Shown here piece by piece: positions 63,936 through 64,000 of a stretch of DNA of 64,000 nucleotides. The notes beneath the pieces are model-generated. The model saw nothing but the letters and a program-made list of their open reading frames with translations, was not told where the DNA came from and did not search any database. Source of the stretch: Franzmannia pantelleriensis. GTDB taxonomy: Bacteria > Pseudomonadota > Gammaproteobacteria > Pseudomonadales > Halomonadaceae. The stretch lies in the NCBI RefSeq assembly GCF_900102875.1, contig NZ_FNGH01000004.1, positions 186,001 through 250,000 on the forward strand, given 5' to 3'. The position numbers and the translations under genes are program-made. Position 1 is the first letter of the stretch, and each line of letters begins with the position of its first letter.

Positions 63936-64000
63936 GCAGTGACAAGCTGATATGCGAGATTTTCAAGAGCTCGCGCAAGGATGAGCTGTATCTCTACGTC
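63932..64000 (+). CDS. ycgL: YcgL-like protein, N-terminal fragment
   Basis: The first 23 codons (SSDKLICEIFKSSRKDELYL after the initiator Met, then YV) match the start of the YcgL family, a small domain of unknown function that follows rnd in many gammaproteobacteria. The rest is outside the window. The start overlaps the rnd stop. Confidence 0.8.
   Translation, partial: MSSDKLICEIFKSSRKDELYLYV

Overview
The window reads as chromosome of a GC-rich, moderately halophilic gammaproteobacterium, most like Halomonas and its relatives. This rests on gene content seen in the sequence (ribosome modulation factor, fused RlmKL, 180-kDa-type NAD glutamate dehydrogenase, bimodular QueF, YqjD/E/K cluster, PldA, MscK-like channel, ffs-dnaX-ybaB-recR-rnd-ycgL order) and on acidic proteins; the genus is inference. 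I see no insertion sequence, prophage, integrase or CRISPR array.

Layout. 1-19.5 kb is mostly housekeeping: trmA end, gdhB, pyrD, rmf, rlmL, a glutaredoxin-like gene, a WGR-like gene, pdxB, then leftward htpX, alaA, ylqF and msrB. Three tandem tRNA-Glu/tRNA-Gly pairs follow, then a YadGH-type ABC transporter, queF, a nitroreductase and tRNA-Ser. 19.6-31.7 kb is accessory and metal/redox oriented: a CMD-like protein, a chromate transporter, a copper P-type ATPase with two unusual HMA domains, a Met-rich periplasmic protein, a lipoprotein with BNR-like repeats, small exported proteins, lgt plus an L,D-transpeptidase, a secreted rhodanese, an AhpD-like protein and a TetR regulator.

31.8-37.3 kb is the most unusual part. 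A 790-residue protein combines a tubulin-tyrosine-ligase-like ATP-grasp domain, a PqqD-like (RiPP recognition) domain and a probable HprK-like C-terminal domain. It lies between two paralogous exported proteins that share a nearly identical N-terminal leader followed by Ala-Glu-Gly repeats; one is fused to a c-type cytochrome domain. This looks like a peptide-modification system acting on acidic tails, reminiscent of tubulin tail glutamylation. A DinB-like protein and an ECF sigma/zinc-finger anti-sigma pair follow. Next comes a non-coding stretch with seven GGA motifs, four of them in hairpin loops, and a terminator: a strong candidate for a CsrB/RsmZ-type CsrA-sequestering RNA.

37.3-64 kb returns to more ordinary content: a DUF3617 protein, a STAS-like protein, an RND efflux pair, an HI0933-family flavoprotein, yqjDEK, pldA, an MscK-like channel, a pirin/cysteine-hydrolase/pirin/monooxygenase operon divergent from a LysR gene, tlyA, an AbrB-family membrane protein, a two-gene operon of an ATP-grasp enzyme and an unrecognised 681-residue protein, then 4.5S RNA, dnaX, ybaB, recR, rnd and the start of ycgL. 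Many long open frames opposite real genes are artefacts of high GC and are left out.
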